Shown here: positions 6,349 to 14,758 of the stretch, piece by piece
Layout: each line of letters opens with the position of its first letter
Position numbering within the stretch: the first letter of the stretch is position 1
Assembly: GCA_023647555.1 (NCBI GenBank)
Contig: JALRLY010000246.1
Coordinates: 1 to 48,925 of the forward strand
Source: Pancytospora philotis
Taxonomy: Eukaryota > Microsporidia
Reading direction: 5' to 3'
DNA: 48,925 nucleotides
Translations under genes and position numbers: made by a program
The notes under the pieces: model-generated
The model's database searches: none
The model's input: the letters and a program-made list of their open reading frames with translations, nothing else
Told to the model about the DNA's origin: nothing

Positions 6349-8457
6349 ATGAGCTCGCAGTTCCCCGTGACGCTGGCTGTCAGGAAAACAAAGCAGGAGC
6401 AATTCAAGAACAATGTTCTGTACGTGCATCCCGACCTCCACTTCGAGGACACCGACCTGGCGCTCGTGGACGGCCGGTTCCTCTTTGTGCTGCGGCACGA
6501 CCCGGCCGGCCCGCCCGGGACCGCTGGGCTTTCGCTTGCGCAGCGCGAGAGCACGGGCAAGACCGGGCTGAAGTGCGCGATCGATGTCGATCTTGTGGAC
6601 CGCAAGTACATCGACCGGCTCTCCGTGCTGCGCCTCAGCGTGGAGATGTTCAATCCGACGCCGTGCGAGATCGACGCCAATGTTCTGAAGCTGCGGATCG
6701 TGGAGGTCTACCGCGACTACCCGTTCAACAAGGGCCAGCGGCTCTACCTCGAGTACTTCAGCGCGGAGGGCGACCCGGCGATTCTTATTCTGAGCGTCAC
6801 GGAGCTCGCGACCGAGGGCGGCGAGCCGTACGGCATTCTGCACGAGGCGTGCGAGCTCGTGCTCGCCTCTGCGTCTGCCAAGCTCTCGCTGACGAACAGC
6901 CACGGGCAGCTCAGGTCGAATCTGTCCTTCGAGCAGCTCGGCATCGGCGGTCTGAAGAAAGAGTTCGAGGTGATGTTCCGGCGCGCCTTCGTGCAGCGGT
7001 TCTGCGAGCCCGGGCTGATCAAGAGCTTCGGCATCACGCACGTGAAGGGCATCATCCTCTACGGGCCGCCCGGGACCGGCAAGACGCTGATTGCGCGGCA
7101 GCTCGGCTCGCTGCTGAATGCGCGCCCGCCGAAGGTCGTGAACGGGCCGGAGATCCTCAACAAATACGTCGGCCAGAGCGAGGAGAACATCCGCAACCTG
7201 TTCAAGGAGGCCGAGGAGGAGTTCCGGCAGATGCGCGAGCGCAGCACCCTGCACATCATCATCTTCGACGAGATCGATGCGATCTGCAAGCAGCGCGGCT
7301 CGGGCGGGTCGGCGGGCGTGGGCGACCAGGTCGTGAACCAGCTGCTGTCCAAGCTGGACGGCGTGGAGGCGCTCGACAACATCCTCGTTATCGGGATGAC
7401 GAACCGACTCGACATGATCGATGAGGCGCTGCTCCGCCCCGGGCGCTTCGAGATACACCTTGAGATCTCGCTGCCCGACGCGGCCTCGCGCTTCGAGATA
7501 TTCACTATCCACACCAAGAAGATGAGCGGCAACAACTTCTTGGACCAGTCTGTGGATCTGAAGCAGCTGGCTGCGCTGAGCAAGAACTACACGGGCGCTG
7601 AGATCGCCGCCGTTGTGCGCGGCGCCATCTCCTTTGCCCTCGAGCGCAACGCCGGCCTGGAGGAGAAGCTGCGGATGGGCGGCACCGAGGATCCCTCTGG
7701 GAGTTTAGACGCGAAGCTCGATCTCGATGGGCGCGCCGATGCGCAGGTGCCGGACATCAAGGTGACGATGGCGGACATGCTCGCCGCGCTCGATGAGACC
7801 AGACCCGCATTCGGCGTCGACGAGTCTGAATTCACCGCCTTCAACAAGGTGTTCTATGAGACGCTCGCCACAACCAGCATGGAGAGCACCAGCGCCGAGA
7901 TGCTCGAGCGCCTGCGGCGGACTAACCTTTACAACACAAACTCGTTGCTGATCTATGGGCCGACAGGCACCGGCAAGACCTCGATGGCGGTGCGCGCCGC
8001 GCTGCGCAGCACGTTCCCGTTTGTGAAGCTCATTTCCCCGCGCCACCTCGTCGGCCTGGCCGAGTTCGAGAAGATCAACTACATCAAAAACAGCTTCTCT
8101 GACGCGTACAAGTCGGAGGAGGCGTGTGTCATCCTGGACGACATCGAGGGCCTCATCGAGTTCGCGAACATTGGGCCGCGCTTCTCCAACCCGATCCTTC
8201 AGGCACTCAAGATCTACATCAAGAGGGAGAGCACCAAGAAGCTGTTCGTCTTCGGCACCACGTCGTGCCCCGATGTGATGCAGGAGTGCGGGATTTTTGA
8301 CGCCTTCGATACCGCGCAGATGCTGCCGCCCGTCTCTCACGAGGATTTCCAGCAGCTCTGTCAGCAGAATCCGGCCTTCGGTGCCGTGGACTATGCCGAA
8401 CCGCTGCCGATTGGAAAGCTGCTGCGGCTCCTCCCCGATGCCGACTACCAGACTTAA
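6349..8457 (+). CDS. SEC18: Vesicle-fusing ATPase Sec18/NSF
   Basis: AAA+ ATPase that disassembles SNARE complexes after membrane fusion, with alpha-SNAP. With the ATG at 6349 it is 702 residues, slightly shorter than yeast Sec18. The order is an N-domain (about 1-195), D1 with Walker A GPPGTGK at 239-245, Walker B FDEID around 307-310, the NR..LRPGR region at 352-366 holding the arginine fingers, and D2 with Walker A GPTGTGK at 537-543 and the NSF-type Walker B variant LDDIE at 596-600, followed by IGPRFSN, a D2 signature of NSF. The start is chosen because GCAGCCCT directly precedes this ATG; the upstream in-frame TTG would add 26 unrelated residues. It is GC-rich, unlike the preceding array. 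The gene should be essential for secretion of proteins such as the neighbouring family. Confidence 0.96.
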   Translation: MSSQFPVTLAVRKTKQEQFKNNVLYVHPDLHFEDTDLALVDGRFLFVLRHDPAGPPGTAGLSLAQRESTGKTGLKCAIDVDLVDRKYIDRLSVLRLSVEMFNPTPCEIDANVLKLRIVEVYRDYPFNKGQRLYLEYFSAEGDPAILILSVTELATEGGEPYGILHEACELVLASASAKLSLTNSHGQLRSNLSFEQLGIGGLKKEFEVMFRRAFVQRFCEPGLIKSFGITHVKGIILYGPPGTGKTLIARQLGSLLNARPPKVVNGPEILNKYVGQSEENIRNLFKEAEEEFRQMRERSTLHIIIFDEIDAICKQRGSGGSAGVGDQVVNQLLSKLDGVEALDNILVIGMTNRLDMIDEALLRPGRFEIHLEISLPDAASRFEIFTIHTKKMSGNNFLDQSVDLKQLAALSKNYTGAEIAAVVRGAISFALERNAGLEEKLRMGGTEDPSGSLDAKLDLDGRADAQVPDIKVTMADMLAALDETRPAFGVDESEFTAFNKVFYETLATTSMESTSAEMLERLRRTNLYNTNSLLIYGPTGTGKTSMAVRAALRSTFPFVKLISPRHLVGLAEFEKINYIKNSFSDAYKSEEACVILDDIEGLIEFANIGPRFSNPILQALKIYIKRESTKKLFVFGTTSCPDVMQECGIFDAFDTAQMLPPVSHEDFQQLCQQNPAFGAVDYAEPLPIGKLLRLLPDADYQT

Positions 8458-9075
8458 CGAAGTAAACAGTGGTAACTTTTTATTTTTTTGCTAATGGCAG
8501 TGCTACGTAGAATCATATGCAAGCGTTACTAGTGCATTGCAGAGAAGACTAGTTATTCACTTACTGTTTTTATAATAGACTGCAACTCCTTTTCAATGGT
8601 GATTTAATTAGCAATCATATTGCTGCCTAAACTAAGTGTTGGTCTGGAATGGGCTTTGATGACTGCTATTTAATGCTGCAACGCAGCTGAGTGCTATCGA
8701 AGCTGGCGCCGCTCCTGTTTACAAATGCTCTCTATCACTCGCAGCGGAAAATCGCGTACAAGCCGTAGCTGCCAGCAGAGCCCAGACCAGCGAGCATATG
8801 CATTCATACTTATTATCAGTGCAGAAAGACCACTGCGGCTGGCCAGCAACAGCCAAAGCGCCAGATCTAGCATTTGTCGTCTGTCAGCAATATTAGAAAT
8901 TAAAATTTGTTTGTGCACAACACAGTGTTTGCAGCGAAACTGCGGTGCAGCTGGCGACGCTGCCCATGGTGGCAGTCTGCAGCGATAGCCAGCGGCAGCG
9001 GCAGCGCTCGGGCGCCCGATCATACTCTCAAAACTTTGTGCGTAAAATAAAACAAATTTTTACTGTCCCTGGTCA
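8458..9075. other. Long spacer SEC18 to DDT-domain gene
   Basis: At 618 bases this is the longest spacer. Open frames on both strands (8694-9023 minus, 8725-8988 plus) have no start boxes and low-complexity composition. AAGT/ACTT with a long T run lies at 8460-8485, just after the SEC18 stop. The stretch 8690-9010 is GC-richer and full of CAGC/GCTG-type inverted segments, which could mean an unrecognised structured RNA, but I see no diagnostic motif. The end carries the start box of the next gene. Confidence 0.5.
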
Positions 9076-10557
9076 ATGATCGAAAGCAACATCATCAAGA
9101 GATTTCTTGTGAGTCTTTTCATGAAGAACAGCCGACTCGACGCCATGGAATTCACCAACTTGGCGGTATCCACGCTGAATTCGCGGTTCTTCGTCAACGA
9201 AAGCGTGATCGTGCTGAGTTTGAACGCGCGCGGGAAGATCACGCGCTGCAGCAAAGACACATATACGGTTGCGCTCGCCGACGGCGCGGAGATGGAGGTG
9301 GAATTCAGAAATCTGCAGCGGAAGAGCACCGTGAGCTACGACGACGTATTATACTTTTTCGAGTGCGTGACGGTCCCGACGGCCTTCGGGCGCATTCTAA
9401 TAGATAACGTGATGGACAGGATAGCCGACATCGGGCATCCGATGCAGCCCGCGCGCTGTTTGTACGAGCCGCCGGCGCCCCCGCACCCGGAGGCGGCGCT
9501 GGACGGCGGGTACGCCTACGGCTACGAGGAGCCCAAGCGGATGAGGCGCGGGCGCGGCGCGGCGCGCAGCGAGCCCGGCTACCCGCGCCACGAGCGGGCG
9601 CACGGGAAATCGACCGCCATCAGCAGCAGCCCCGACGGGTACATGGAGAGCGACGGCGGCTTCCCCAAGAAGGGCGACCGGCCGCAGAATAAGCTTGATC
9701 TGAACAAGCTCGAGCGCGTCGCCGTGAGCAGCTTCGAGGGCGATGCGCTGCGCTCGCTCGTCAAGATCTACGTTTTCCTAAAAAATTTCAGCAACGACTA
9801 TTCGTTCGGCGAATTCACCATGCAGACGCTGGCCAACGATATCCTCGATCCGGACTACGCGTCGCCGCTCTTCTACAACCTCCACGCTGCCGTCATCAAG
9901 GCTGTTGACGCGACCATAGCGGCGCGCAAGGAAAAGTACATCGATTCGATTGCCTTCATACTCTCCGGGCTCCCCGAGTACGAGACCGACGCGGCGCCAG
10001 CGGCGCCGAAGAAGCGGGCGGCCTTCACGGCCGACAACTGGAAGCAGCAGACGAAGCTGTTCCTGCAGAACCTCAGCCGGGAGACGGAGGAGGACAAGAT
10101 ACTGCAGTTCTGCGAGTTTGGCAAGAAGGGGAGCGCGGCCCTGCGCACCGGGCTCATCATATTCCTGATCGACATTCTGATGCTGACGGACAGCTTCCAC
10201 AGTCTGGTCAACGACAAGCAGGTTTTCATCCGGGACGAGCGCGAGAAGTACGAAACGCTGTGCACGCTCAAGCGCAAGAAGTACGACACGGCGCAGCACA
10301 AGATCGACAAGCTGATGAAGGAGCTCGACGGGCATGCGAGGCTGGTGCTGTTGCACCCGCTCAAGGTCATGCTCGGCAAGTACCAGAAATACACGGCCTT
10401 CATTATGGACAGCAAGCCGCATCTCCAGGACGGCAACGAGTTCTACGTGCTCGGGAAGAAGGAGATCTCCCTCATACTCTGCGACCTTGACCCGCACATC
10501 AAGGGCGAGAAGCAGCTCTACTCTAACCTGAAGGCCTGTGTGGAGACGCTGCTGTAA
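9076..10557 (+). CDS. DDT/WHIM-domain chromatin-remodelling subunit (Itc1/ACF1-like)
   Basis: 493 residues. An N-terminal part contains a stretch that reads like a small Tudor-type barrel (about 39-84, VIVLSLNARGKITRC...YTVALADG). A low-complexity Gly/Arg/Pro segment follows (about 145-205). A DDT-like helical domain covers about 219-280 (LRSLVKIYVFLKNFSNDYSFGEFTMQ in two halves), and a WHIM1-like helix starts near 356 (LRTGLIIFLIDILML...) and continues into a charged helix. DDT and WHIM domains pair in accessory subunits of ISWI remodellers, where they contact the ATPase and measure linker DNA. That role is inferred from architecture; no PHD finger or bromodomain is present. The start has CAAATTTTTACTGTCCC upstream. 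A hairpin follows the stop. Confidence 0.6.
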   Translation: MIESNIIKRFLVSLFMKNSRLDAMEFTNLAVSTLNSRFFVNESVIVLSLNARGKITRCSKDTYTVALADGAEMEVEFRNLQRKSTVSYDDVLYFFECVTVPTAFGRILIDNVMDRIADIGHPMQPARCLYEPPAPPHPEAALDGGYAYGYEEPKRMRRGRGAARSEPGYPRHERAHGKSTAISSSPDGYMESDGGFPKKGDRPQNKLDLNKLERVAVSSFEGDALRSLVKIYVFLKNFSNDYSFGEFTMQTLANDILDPDYASPLFYNLHAAVIKAVDATIAARKEKYIDSIAFILSGLPEYETDAAPAAPKKRAAFTADNWKQQTKLFLQNLSRETEEDKILQFCEFGKKGSAALRTGLIIFLIDILMLTDSFHSLVNDKQVFIRDEREKYETLCTLKRKKYDTAQHKIDKLMKELDGHARLVLLHPLKVMLGKYQKYTAFIMDSKPHLQDGNEFYVLGKKEISLILCDLDPHIKGEKQLYSNLKACVETLL

Positions 10558-10585
10558 TTGCATCTGCACGGTATCCGCGAGTTTG

Positions 10586-10603
10586 CTAGTAAATCATTAC
10601 TGG
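10586..10603 (+). terminator. AGTAA/TTACT stem-loop after the DDT-domain gene
   Basis: AGTAA and TTACT flank ATCA, extended by a U-G and a C-G pair, about 29 bases after the stop, with a T-rich run further on. Same core as the hairpins after the secreted family genes, so the element is not restricted to that family. Confidence 0.4.
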
Positions 10604-10801
10604 ATTATTTTAGTGTTTTTAAGTGAACGTTAATACTTCAGCTCGCGGCACTATTTGATCCATTGATCAGCACAGGCTTAATTGTAAGCGGTTGCTGGCT
10701 AACATAAGATGGTACAAATATTCAGCACAAAACTAATTTAACTCATGCATCGATATGCATCCCCTTTTGATGGGATACCTCCTTCACATGCAGTGCGAGC
10801 A

Positions 10802-11749
10802 CTAGTCGTCGGTGTACACGATCTTCGTGCCGTCGCTTACTACCATCAGGTCGATATCGACCTCTGAGTTATCGAGAACGACGGCCAACGTGTACCTAAC
10901 CTCAAAAAGATACGTCTTGATGCTGAAATTGTCGATGTTGATGTCTATGACCCGCTCGAGGCAGCCGCCCGATCTGAAAGACTTTCTGAATACGATTGCC
11001 ATGTCCACCAGGCTGCCTCGCTCATAGACAGCCCTATACACCGCGACCTCAGTGCTTGCGGTATCTCTGAGATAGGCCAGCGTAATCGTCGAGTTCTGAC
11101 GGAAAATGGAGGGATAGGAGAGCCGTGCGATTGTCCCTTCCGCTGCATTGATCGTGAAGGACAGGGGCTCTCGCTGCACCTCGAGTATACACGGCGCGCC
11201 ATCTGTCGGCGGAGGGGAAACTCGCGCCTGTATTTCGTCCATCTGCTGCATGAGCTCGCCGCTGCTGGGAATGGCGGTGGAAGGCGCTTGGTCGCGGCTA
11301 TTTGTACCGACTGCACTGCCCGGAGCAGAGAGCAAAGAACGCAATAGCAGGCCGGCAATCTCTGCTTTTGCGTCGCGCAGCTCTGCATAGTCGTCGGTGT
11401 TGAAGTTTAGGAGCGTGACCACCTCGCTATTGAAGTCGAGCAAGTTGTTGCTGTGCACCGTGAATATGGCCCTGTGCTTGCTAGTATCTGCCGCATCTTC
11501 TGCCATTGCGCAGCATTCGTACCAGATTTTGTAGTGGGTGCTGCTGTACGACGGGGGCAGGGAGGCAGGCAGCCGGGCCGTGATGCACCCGCCGGTGACG
11601 GCCCTGAACGGCGACTTCAGGTGCTGGATCCGCACCGTCGGCGATTCAATGTACCCCTTGATCTGCACCGATACCAGCGCCGCGGCGCCTCCGACCAGGC
11701 GAATGTTTAACATCTCTCCAGCATAGCCGCCCTCCAAAATGATCTGCAT
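10802..11749 (-). CDS. Rgp1-like arrestin-fold protein (probable Ypt6/Rab6 GEF subunit)
   Basis: 315 residues. The N-terminus (MQIILEGGYAGEMLNIRL) and LPPSYSSTHYKIWYECC at about 64-80 read like the N-terminal arrestin sheet of Rgp1. The C-terminal half has SFTINAAEGTIARLSYPSIF near 200, matching the Rgp1 pattern F.I...G..ARL....F, then beta-rich sequence to the end. Between them lies a poorly conserved Ser/Pro-rich linker. Rgp1 forms with Ric1 the exchange factor for the Golgi Rab Ypt6/Rab6; Ric1 is not in this window. The assignment rests on pattern similarity and could equally be another arrestin-fold trafficking protein. The start is preceded by GAGCCCTCC; no AAATTT box is seen. Convergent with the DDT-domain gene (244-base spacer). 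Confidence 0.5.
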   Translation of the reverse strand: MQIILEGGYAGEMLNIRLVGGAAALVSVQIKGYIESPTVRIQHLKSPFRAVTGGCITARLPASLPPSYSSTHYKIWYECCAMAEDAADTSKHRAIFTVHSNNLLDFNSEVVTLLNFNTDDYAELRDAKAEIAGLLLRSLLSAPGSAVGTNSRDQAPSTAIPSSGELMQQMDEIQARVSPPPTDGAPCILEVQREPLSFTINAAEGTIARLSYPSIFRQNSTITLAYLRDTASTEVAVYRAVYERGSLVDMAIVFRKSFRSGGCLERVIDINIDNFSIKTYLFEVRYTLAVVLDNSEVDIDLMVVSDGTKIVYTDD

Positions 11750-11892
11750 CGCGAGCTGGAGGGCTCTTCACAACGCAGAGAATAGTCAAGGCGCCGCGAC
11801 AAGCTTCGTACCACGAAAACTCAAATCAATATAAAGCTCGTTAGAAACTTAATTTATTACAGAGCCACCACTACCCAGGTCTATCGCGGGTA

Positions 11893-14232
11893 CTAGTCTC
11901 TTTTGCGCTTGGCTCTTCTATTGCGCACCTCTTCGGTATCGGTGCCGCCGAAAACGTTCGACTCGCCAGTCCCGTTGTCCCTGCCGGAAAAGATGTTGAA
12001 CGCGCCTGACGGATTGCCGAACGGGTTGAAGGGGGCTGGGGCGGGAGGCGCGCTCGAAGCGCCGGGATTGAACATGCTGGACTGCGGGGCGGCAGGAGCA
12101 AACGGCGCTGCTGGCGCGAAGGACGTAGTTAGCGTGCCGCTGGATGCGGCCGGCTGCTGAATGCCGGCAGACGGCGCAAAGGTGCCGCCGTTGAGTGTGC
12201 TCGTCGGTGGTGCGAACGGATTTGAAAGGCTACCCGCGGATGAGGCGAACGGGTTAGCAGGAGCAGCCATAGCCGGGCCAGCGGGAGCGAACGGGGATGT
12301 GGCCCCCAGCTTGCCTACAGATGAAGATGCACCGAGCAGCTGTGCAGTGGTACTTGGCATCGGTGTTGCAAACGGTGAAGCCGCGGGCGAACTTGGCTTG
12401 CTAAAAGGATTCGAGAGCGTGCCTGAGCTCTGGAACGGGTTAGCAAGCACGGCAGGCGCCACGAATGGCGACGGGGCAGGCTCATCCTTCTTCTCCGTGC
12501 TTTGGAAAGGACTGAAGAATGTGCTTCCCTGCGCGGTTGCTCCGGTGCCGCTCTGAGCCGCTGAGCTAGACTGGAAAGGATTAGTCCAGGGTTTGGATCC
12601 CTCAGACGTTCCCGGGAGTTCAACCTTAGCTGCAGTAGCCGATGTCTGGAACGGATTGCTGAATTGAATGTTGGGGCGGGGGCCACCCAGTGCACTACCG
12701 GCCGGCTCAAAAGCGCCCAGGCCCGTTGGCTCAGGCAATACTGTTTTGATTTCCTCCACCTCGGCCGGCTTATTCATAGAAGCGTTTACAGTGTTTGAAA
12801 GCAATGAGGCCGGCGCAGCATCAGCGGATGCAGGTACAGTGGCCGTGCTACTGCTAGCAGCAAATGGAGCAACCGGTGACAAAGAATTACCGTGGATCTT
12901 GAACGGACTCTCGAGCGTACTATTAATCGGTGCAGAGGGAGCATCAACAGCCACATTCTCCTGCTGCACAGTAAGCTCTTGAGGCGGCGCGGCTTTCTTC
13001 TGGAAGGGATTCTCGAGTGTGAATGCCGGTGCGGCGTCAGCTACTTTCTCCGCGGTCGGCTGAGGAGAAACGACGCTGGCAGCCGGCTTTGTAGCAAAGG
13101 TATCGGCAAAGGGATTGCTCAAAAGAGGCGCCTCGGCGGGCTGTTTCTCCATAGCCGTGCGGCTAGTGGCAATGCTGGCAGCTGGCTTTGAGGCAAAAGC
13201 ATCAGCGAAAGGGTTGGCCAGAAGAGGGGCCTCGGTAGCCGGGGCCTTTGGCACAGCGCCAGCAGCCGTAAGATTAAAAGTAGACCCGCCTTGAGGAAAA
13301 GCAAATGCACTGGGTGCCGCGCTGCCCTCCTCCACAGCGGCGGGCTGTTTGTCCACAGACCAGTCTTGGTTCCCCTGCGGGAAAGCTGGAATGCTCTCGG
13401 CCATAGTCTGAACCATTGGCACATCCATAGCTCCGCTCCCAAAGAGTGGCGCTGCTGGGACATTTCTGCAGAACAGACTCTTGTCCACGTTAGCAGCAGC
13501 CATCTTGGTGTTCTCGCGCCACTGCGCATACGCCTCGCGCTCATCAGAAGCGAGATCATCGGAGTTGAACGCATCGTCGGTCAGCGAGCGCGCGATGAGC
13601 AGCGGACAGCCCAGCCGCTCGGTGAGATCGTCGGCGGTCCTTCTGCCCCTCGCGAGTCGGCGGCGCTTCTTGGCCTTCTCGTCGCGCCGCAGCTCCTCCT
13701 CCAGGCGCACCTTCGCCGTTATTTCGCGCCGCAGCTTCGCCTCTATGCACGCCTCGCAGCCGGTCTCGCCGCACTCGAAGGCGCAGCGCTTCTTCTTCAG
13801 CGGCATGCTGTTCAGCGCCTCGATGTTCTCCCGGGTAAAATACTGCACCTCATCGTCGCTCCCCACGTCGCCATAAACAATATTCCCGTTCACGCCGTAC
13901 GACACGTCGTGGCTCGCGCTCACGCCGCGCCGCAGCATCCGGCGCAGATCAGCCGACCCGAACATGCCGGTCTGCGGCCTGCTCCTGCTCTCGCGGGCCA
14001 GCAGCGCCTTCTTGCGGCACCGCATGGCCCGGCGCACCTCCTTGAAGCGCCGGGCGACCGCGTCCTTGTCCTGCACCATGCGCCTCACGATGTCCTCAAC
14101 GGCCATCACATCCTCCATCGTGAGGGGCACAGTCGTCCTGAAGACGTTGATCAGCGCCTCGAACTCCTGCGGATGCTTCTTCCTGCCCAAGGCTCCGATC
14201 AGCAGATTGTACAGGCCCTTGAAAAAACTCAT
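11893..14232 (-). CDS. NPF/FG-repeat nucleoporin-like protein (nuclear-basket type?)
   Basis: 779 residues. It starts with an amphipathic helix (MSFFKGLYNLLIGALGRKK), then helical basic sequence to about 120, a Cys cluster (CAFECGETGCEAC near 150) and an Arg/Lys-rich helix. From about 260 to 770 it is low-complexity Ala/Pro/Ser/Thr with about fifteen spaced NPF or SPF motifs, four FG motifs (two of them in the N-terminal third) and one FNIF. The end is strongly basic (RNRRAKRKRD). A membrane-binding amphipathic helix followed by Phe-rich disordered repeats fits Nup1/Nup60/Nup153-type basket nucleoporins. The dominance of NPF over FG is odd, because NPF is also the ligand of EH domains, so an endocytic adaptor is an alternative, although no ENTH or ANTH domain is present. 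The start is fixed by GAAAATTTTACCC just upstream. Confidence 0.55.
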   Translation of the reverse strand: MSFFKGLYNLLIGALGRKKHPQEFEALINVFRTTVPLTMEDVMAVEDIVRRMVQDKDAVARRFKEVRRAMRCRKKALLARESRSRPQTGMFGSADLRRMLRRGVSASHDVSYGVNGNIVYGDVGSDDEVQYFTRENIEALNSMPLKKKRCAFECGETGCEACIEAKLRREITAKVRLEEELRRDEKAKKRRRLARGRRTADDLTERLGCPLLIARSLTDDAFNSDDLASDEREAYAQWRENTKMAAANVDKSLFCRNVPAAPLFGSGAMDVPMVQTMAESIPAFPQGNQDWSVDKQPAAVEEGSAAPSAFAFPQGGSTFNLTAAGAVPKAPATEAPLLANPFADAFASKPAASIATSRTAMEKQPAEAPLLSNPFADTFATKPAASVVSPQPTAEKVADAAPAFTLENPFQKKAAPPQELTVQQENVAVDAPSAPINSTLESPFKIHGNSLSPVAPFAASSSTATVPASADAAPASLLSNTVNASMNKPAEVEEIKTVLPEPTGLGAFEPAGSALGGPRPNIQFSNPFQTSATAAKVELPGTSEGSKPWTNPFQSSSAAQSGTGATAQGSTFFSPFQSTEKKDEPAPSPFVAPAVLANPFQSSGTLSNPFSKPSSPAASPFATPMPSTTAQLLGASSSVGKLGATSPFAPAGPAMAAPANPFASSAGSLSNPFAPPTSTLNGGTFAPSAGIQQPAASSGTLTTSFAPAAPFAPAAPQSSMFNPGASSAPPAPAPFNPFGNPSGAFNIFSGRDNGTGESNVFGGTDTEEVRNRRAKRKRD

Positions 14233-14610
14233 CTAAAGGGTAAAATTTTCTCCATCATGTATAGCGCACTGGTACAGAAACAGGCAGTTTTGCGCAGGCA
14301 AACGGGGAGCGGCGAGATGGTGTTTATAACTGCAGTAGATACTGAGAGAATGTAGTAATAGCCCTGCGTTAGATATTCTACTAGTCGTGCTGTGCGACGA
14401 CAGATGTTCTGTCAGCAGGGACGGCACGTTTACCATATTGCGATAATGCTATCTGGAGATACACTCTCATATGTGGTAAGCAGTACTACAGATCATTGCC
14501 GTTAAAGCGCACACTCATCTCGTGCGAAGCGAAGCGTGCATGCCACCAAAATGATTTTTGCTTTCTGCATTATTGTTGTCTGTCTTCTACTATTCTTCCC
14601 TATTGTGTAG
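14233..14610. other. Spacer between the nucleoporin-like gene and tRNA-Asn
   Basis: It holds the palindromic AAAATTTT at 14243-14250, which serves the minus-strand gene, a 32-codon plus-strand frame (listed separately), and at about 14390-14520 some self-complementary pieces (GTCG..CGAC, GACGGCA..TGCCGT) that may form RNA structure. No recognised RNA motif. Confidence 0.5.
14257..14355 (+). CDS. Possible micro-ORF (32 aa) sharing the AAAATTTT box
   Basis: The ATG lies seven bases after AAAATTTT on the plus strand, the usual spacing in this window, and the frame runs 32 codons to TAG. The product (MYSALVQKQAVLRRQ..., ending DTERM) is not recognised. The box is a perfect palindrome and already explained by the divergent nucleoporin-like gene, and the plus side lacks CCC. 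It may be a real tiny gene, an upstream exon, or chance. It is identical in both units. Confidence 0.2.
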   Translation: MYSALVQKQAVLRRQTGSGEMVFITAVDTERM

Positions 14611-14627
14611 GGTTCAATGGCGCAATA

Positions 14628-14660
<33 letters not shown>

Positions 14661-14684
14661 TGAGTTCGAGTCTCACTTGAACCG
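14611..14684 (+). tRNA. tRNA-Asn (anticodon GTT)
   Basis: A 74-base cloverleaf. Acceptor GGTTCAA pairs with TTGAACC, with G as discriminator. The anticodon stem TTCGG/CCGAA has loop CTGTTAA with anticodon GTT at 14645-14647, and the T arm is GTGAG-TTCGAGT-CTCAC. There is no intron and no encoded CCA. A run of five T at 14687-14691 is the RNA polymerase III terminator. The internal D-arm and T-arm sequences act as A and B boxes. Confidence 0.97.
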
Positions 14685-14758
14685 AATTTTTGTCGGCAGC
14701 AAAATAATTTTTGGACTCAGCATCACGCTGCAGCCATCGTATAAGCAGACACGGGCAG

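Noticed and set aside
6282..7512. Long Arg/Ala- or Leu/Glu-rich frames on both strands over SEC18 (and similar ones over other GC-rich genes)
   Set aside because: These are shadows caused by high GC at third codon positions; composition is unlike real proteins and no start boxes are present.
8520..8570. U6-like stretch GCAGAGAAGACTAG
   Set aside because: Resembles the U6 ACAGAGA region by chance; the 5' stem, the AGC triad context and the internal stem-loop are not found.
8650..8695. C/D snoRNA-like TGATGA ... CTGA pair
   Set aside because: Too short, no terminal stem, no C'/D' boxes.
8694..9023. 109-codon minus-strand frame in the long spacer
   Set aside because: No start boxes, low-complexity composition, overlaps an equally long frame on the other strand.
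13291..14355. 354-codon plus-strand frame antisense to the nucleoporin-like gene
   Set aside because: Shadow of the minus-strand gene; only its last 32 codons lie in free sequence and are listed separately as a weak candidate.
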